Made by a program: the position numbers and the translations under genes. From a virus, in the IMG/VR virus record IMGVR_UViG_3300001419_000042, positions 1 through 25,882 of that record: a stretch of DNA of 25,882 nucleotides. One strand, given 5' to 3'. Shown here in pieces: positions 24,960 through 25,882 of this stretch. Each line of letters starts with the position of its first letter. Position 1 is the first letter of the stretch. The notes beneath the pieces are model-generated. The model had not been told where the DNA came from and ran no database searches. It saw only the letters and a program-made list of their open reading frames with translations.

Positions 24960-24983
24960 CTATTTAAGCGTTTCCTTAAATAG
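24960..24983. repeat. Perfect 9-bp inverted repeat, AT-rich
   Basis: CTATTTAAG (24960-24968) and CTTAAATAG (24975-24983) flank a six-base loop CGTTTC. On the plus strand only a short CCTTTTAG follows, and on the minus strand an A-rich run follows, so it is a poor intrinsic terminator in either direction. An operator, protein-binding site or weak terminator separating divergent transcription units are alternatives. Confidence 0.6.
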
Positions 24984-25171
24984 CCTTTTAGAACCACAGG
25001 AGTTATATTTTCTAGCGAGAAGGCTTGTATGGTCTCCAAAACGGCTTGCGTACTCGATTTTAAAAAGAAGGGAGTATGAAAGCTCACGAGAACGCGAAAA
25101 GTCCATATAGAGCGAATATGGAGCAAACATCTGTGTGTCCAGAAATCGATTGTCTCAACTAGGTCGCTAAG

Positions 25172-25285
25172 CTGAGAAAAGGGAGGGTCTGGTCGTCACG
25201 GTGATTAAGCTTCTAAAACTGAGAAAAGGGAGAGGGTCTGGCCGTCACGGTGATCAAGCTTCTAAAACTGAGAAAAGTAGGTGTG
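25172..25285. repeat. Tandem 47/49-bp direct repeats with a third partial copy
   Basis: Copy 1 is 25172-25218 and copy 2 is 25219-25267. They are identical except for an AG insertion and two T/C changes. A third partial copy (CTGAGAAAAG) starts at 25268. Each full copy holds CTGAGAAAAGGGAG, the small palindrome TCACGGTGA and AAGCTTCTAAAA. They could be operators, binding sites for a replication or packaging protein, or promoters of a phage-type RNA polymerase (AAAAGGGAGA looks like an initiation region). The sequence alone does not decide. Confidence 0.9.
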
Positions 25286-25386
25286 TAGACTATCACTACG
25301 AATCGGACGACCGTTTTTCCCCCGAGGGCCCTTTCTAGACTTTCCCACGAAATAGCATGAAGTGCCGGCGCTTCTGTTGTTCTTCG

Positions 25387-25450
25387 CTTTTGATTTTCTT
25401 TTTTTATCGTATGTATCACACCAGCCAACCAACTTCAAAGGAGACAAGAC
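25387..25450 (+). promoter_or_regulatory. T-tract leader A of the 43-residue gene
   Basis: The leader starts with CTTTTGATTTT, one C, then seven T and A, followed by TATCGTATGTAT, a CCAACCAAC block and AAAGGAGA (25437-25444), six bases before the ATG at 25451. It closely resembles leader B at 25650. TTGATT could be a weak -35 box, but no -10 sequence lies at a convincing distance, so promoter function is uncertain. An A/T-rich upstream element or an mRNA leader signal is equally likely. Confidence 0.5.
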
Positions 25451-25582
25451 ATGACTATCGAGCTAAGTGACAAAGAGGCTAAGGACGCTGTACAATTCAT
25501 AGAAGACTTCGTATCACGCTGCATCGCTGAGCACATCAAGAGCGCAGTCAGCGACAATCGTATTAAAGAGTACCGCAAATGA
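25451..25582 (+). CDS. Small rightward protein, 43 aa
   Basis: ATG at 25451 with an excellent AAAGGAGA site six bases upstream, ending with TGA at 25580-25582. The product begins MTIELSDKEA and ends IKEYRK. It is charged, probably two amphipathic helices (DAVQFIEDFVSRCIAEHI), with a single cysteine and no membrane segment. It is the first gene of the rightward set. Small early phage proteins of this kind often modify host functions, but no family is recognised and none should be assumed. Confidence 0.78.
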   Translation: MTIELSDKEAKDAVQFIEDFVSRCIAEHIKSAVSDNRIKEYRK

Positions 25583-25647
25583 TAAGAGCCATAATCACAT
25601 GCATAGCATGGATGACCATGATAATATCGTTCATGGTTTCTATCTAA
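25579..25647 (+). CDS. Predicted 22-residue hydrophobic microprotein
   Basis: Starts at an ATG overlapping the stop of the 43-residue gene (ATGA) and ends at TAA 25645-25647. The peptide is almost all Ile, Met, Val, Ala and Thr with one Cys and one Trp, and only Arg3 is charged. It would make one short transmembrane helix. A GAG eight bases upstream and termination-reinitiation could drive translation. Its length is short for a chance-free call, so real expression is uncertain. Confidence 0.45.
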   Translation: MIRAIITCIAWMTMIISFMVSI

Positions 25648-25649
25648 TT

Positions 25650-25711
25650 CTTTTGATTTTATTTTTTTTATTGGTACATATCGTACCTACTAACCGACCA
25701 AGGAGGTCACT
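25650..25711 (+). promoter_or_regulatory. T-tract leader B of the last gene
   Basis: CTTTTGATTTT, one A, then eight T and A, followed by GGTAC-ATATC-GTACC (25673-25687, a small inverted repeat), a CCGACCAAGG block and AAGGAGG (25700-25706), five bases before the ATG. TTGATT (25653-25658) and TACATA (25675-25680) are 16 bases apart and could be -35 and -10 boxes. The arrangement copies leader A, suggesting a duplicated leader or a common regulatory signal. Confidence 0.5.
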
Positions 25712-25882
25712 ATGAAAGACATCAAAATTAATACAAAAGAAACGAAAGTAGCAGGCAACGCCGGCGGAGCAGCCAAGCACGAACAACTGTTAAACGCCCT
25801 GTCTCAGGCCGATGGGTATAGCATGAGAGTTGTGGATGCAATTGAAATGCTTTACCCAAATGACCCACGACCCGAAGAGAAA
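25712..25882 (+). CDS. Rightward hypothetical protein, start only (57 codons)
   Basis: ATG at 25712 after a strong AAGGAGG site. The frame stays open to the end of the window. The visible part begins MKDIKINTKETK and continues with a Gly/Ala-rich stretch, a helical AAKHEQLLNALSQ segment and an RVVDAIEMLYPNDPRPEEK end. It is soluble and charged, with no recognised domain. Probably a member of the rightward, possibly early, gene set. The complete protein is needed to say more. Confidence 0.75.
   Translation, partial: MKDIKINTKETKVAGNAGGAAKHEQLLNALSQADGYSMRVVDAIEMLYPNDPRPEEK

Larger units (their letters stand above)
24899..25450. other. Divergent intergenic region between leftward virion genes and rightward small genes
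   Basis: About 550 bases with no secure gene. It contains the possible terminase promoter, the inverted repeat at 24960-24983, the tandem repeats at 25172-25267, an AGGGCCCT palindrome near 25326, and the first T-tract leader. Short open frames exist on the minus strand (56 codons, 25130-24960) and plus strand (28 codons, 25076-25162), both without a well-spaced ribosome binding site. This is the only place where the direction of coding switches, so regulatory, packaging or replication sites are most likely here. Confidence 0.7.

Noticed and set aside
24899-25126. N-terminal extension of the small terminase from a TTG at 25126
   Set aside because: It has no ribosome binding site, is AT-rich, crosses the perfect inverted repeat and does not resemble small terminase starts. 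The internal ATG is the more natural beginning.
25300-25340. Terminator at CGGACGACCGTTTTTC and the AGGGCCCT palindrome
   Set aside because: The first stem is only three base pairs and the second is a simple eight-base palindrome without a loop. Neither is strong enough to call.
25213-25447. Minus-strand frames across the tandem repeats
   Set aside because: They run through repeated non-coding DNA and the leader of the rightward gene, and show no ribosome binding site or recognisable protein.
25357-25470. 37-codon plus-strand frame through the T-tract (MKCRRFCC start)
   Set aside because: It has no ribosome binding site, overlaps the well-supported 43-residue gene in another frame, and its hydrophobic stretch is just the T-run read as Phe/Leu.

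Overview
The window is one end of a tailed-phage or prophage genome, podovirus type. Almost all of it (positions 1 to about 24,900) is a single leftward module of virion genes on the minus strand. Several genes match the epsilon15/BPP-1 group of short-tailed phages: the portal family, the 341-residue major capsid protein, a Bbp19-like protein beside the portal, a small decoration-protein candidate after the capsid gene, and a run of ejection proteins. No ribosomal RNA, tRNA, insertion sequence, CRISPR array, integrase, polymerase or reverse transcriptase is visible. The host cannot be named. Shine-Dalgarno sites of the GGAG type and standard stop codons fit a bacterial host, probably Gram-negative, but that is inference.

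Layout in the direction of transcription (right to left): small terminase (24898-24410), large terminase (24410-22983), a GNAT-like protein (22986-22420), three small glycine-capped proteins (22420-21044), portal (21047-19299), Bbp19-like protein (19297-19010), scaffold (19013-18408), major capsid protein (18392-17367), putative decoration protein (17355-17065), a strong hairpin, two small proteins (17019-16496), tail adaptor (16490-15858), tail nozzle (15857-13755), four internal virion/ejection proteins (13755-5438), a 1396-residue tail fibre (5438-1248), a collar-domain short fibre with histidine pairs (1236-607), a cysteine-rich orphan (610-149), a 37-residue small gene (137-24) and the first five codons of one more gene. 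Nearly every junction is an overlap or a gap of 15 bases or less, so the module should be translated as coupled cistrons on a polycistronic mRNA. Functionally it runs from DNA packaging, through capsid building and neck/tail assembly, to genome ejection and host recognition.

The right edge (24,899-25,882) is different. It holds a mostly non-coding divergent region of about 550 bp with a perfect 9-bp inverted repeat, a possible promoter facing the small terminase, and two and a half tandem copies of a 47/49-bp repeat. Rightward small genes follow: a 43-residue protein, a 22-residue hydrophobic peptide overlapping it by ATGA, and a partial gene running off the window. Two of these genes have similar T-tract leaders. 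This looks like the start of a rightward, probably early, gene set.

No complete new defence or anti-defence system is visible. The least explained elements are the repeat-and-leader architecture at the right edge, the three adjacent proteins sharing both terminal motifs, the hairpin after the capsid genes, and the orphan proteins after the fibre.
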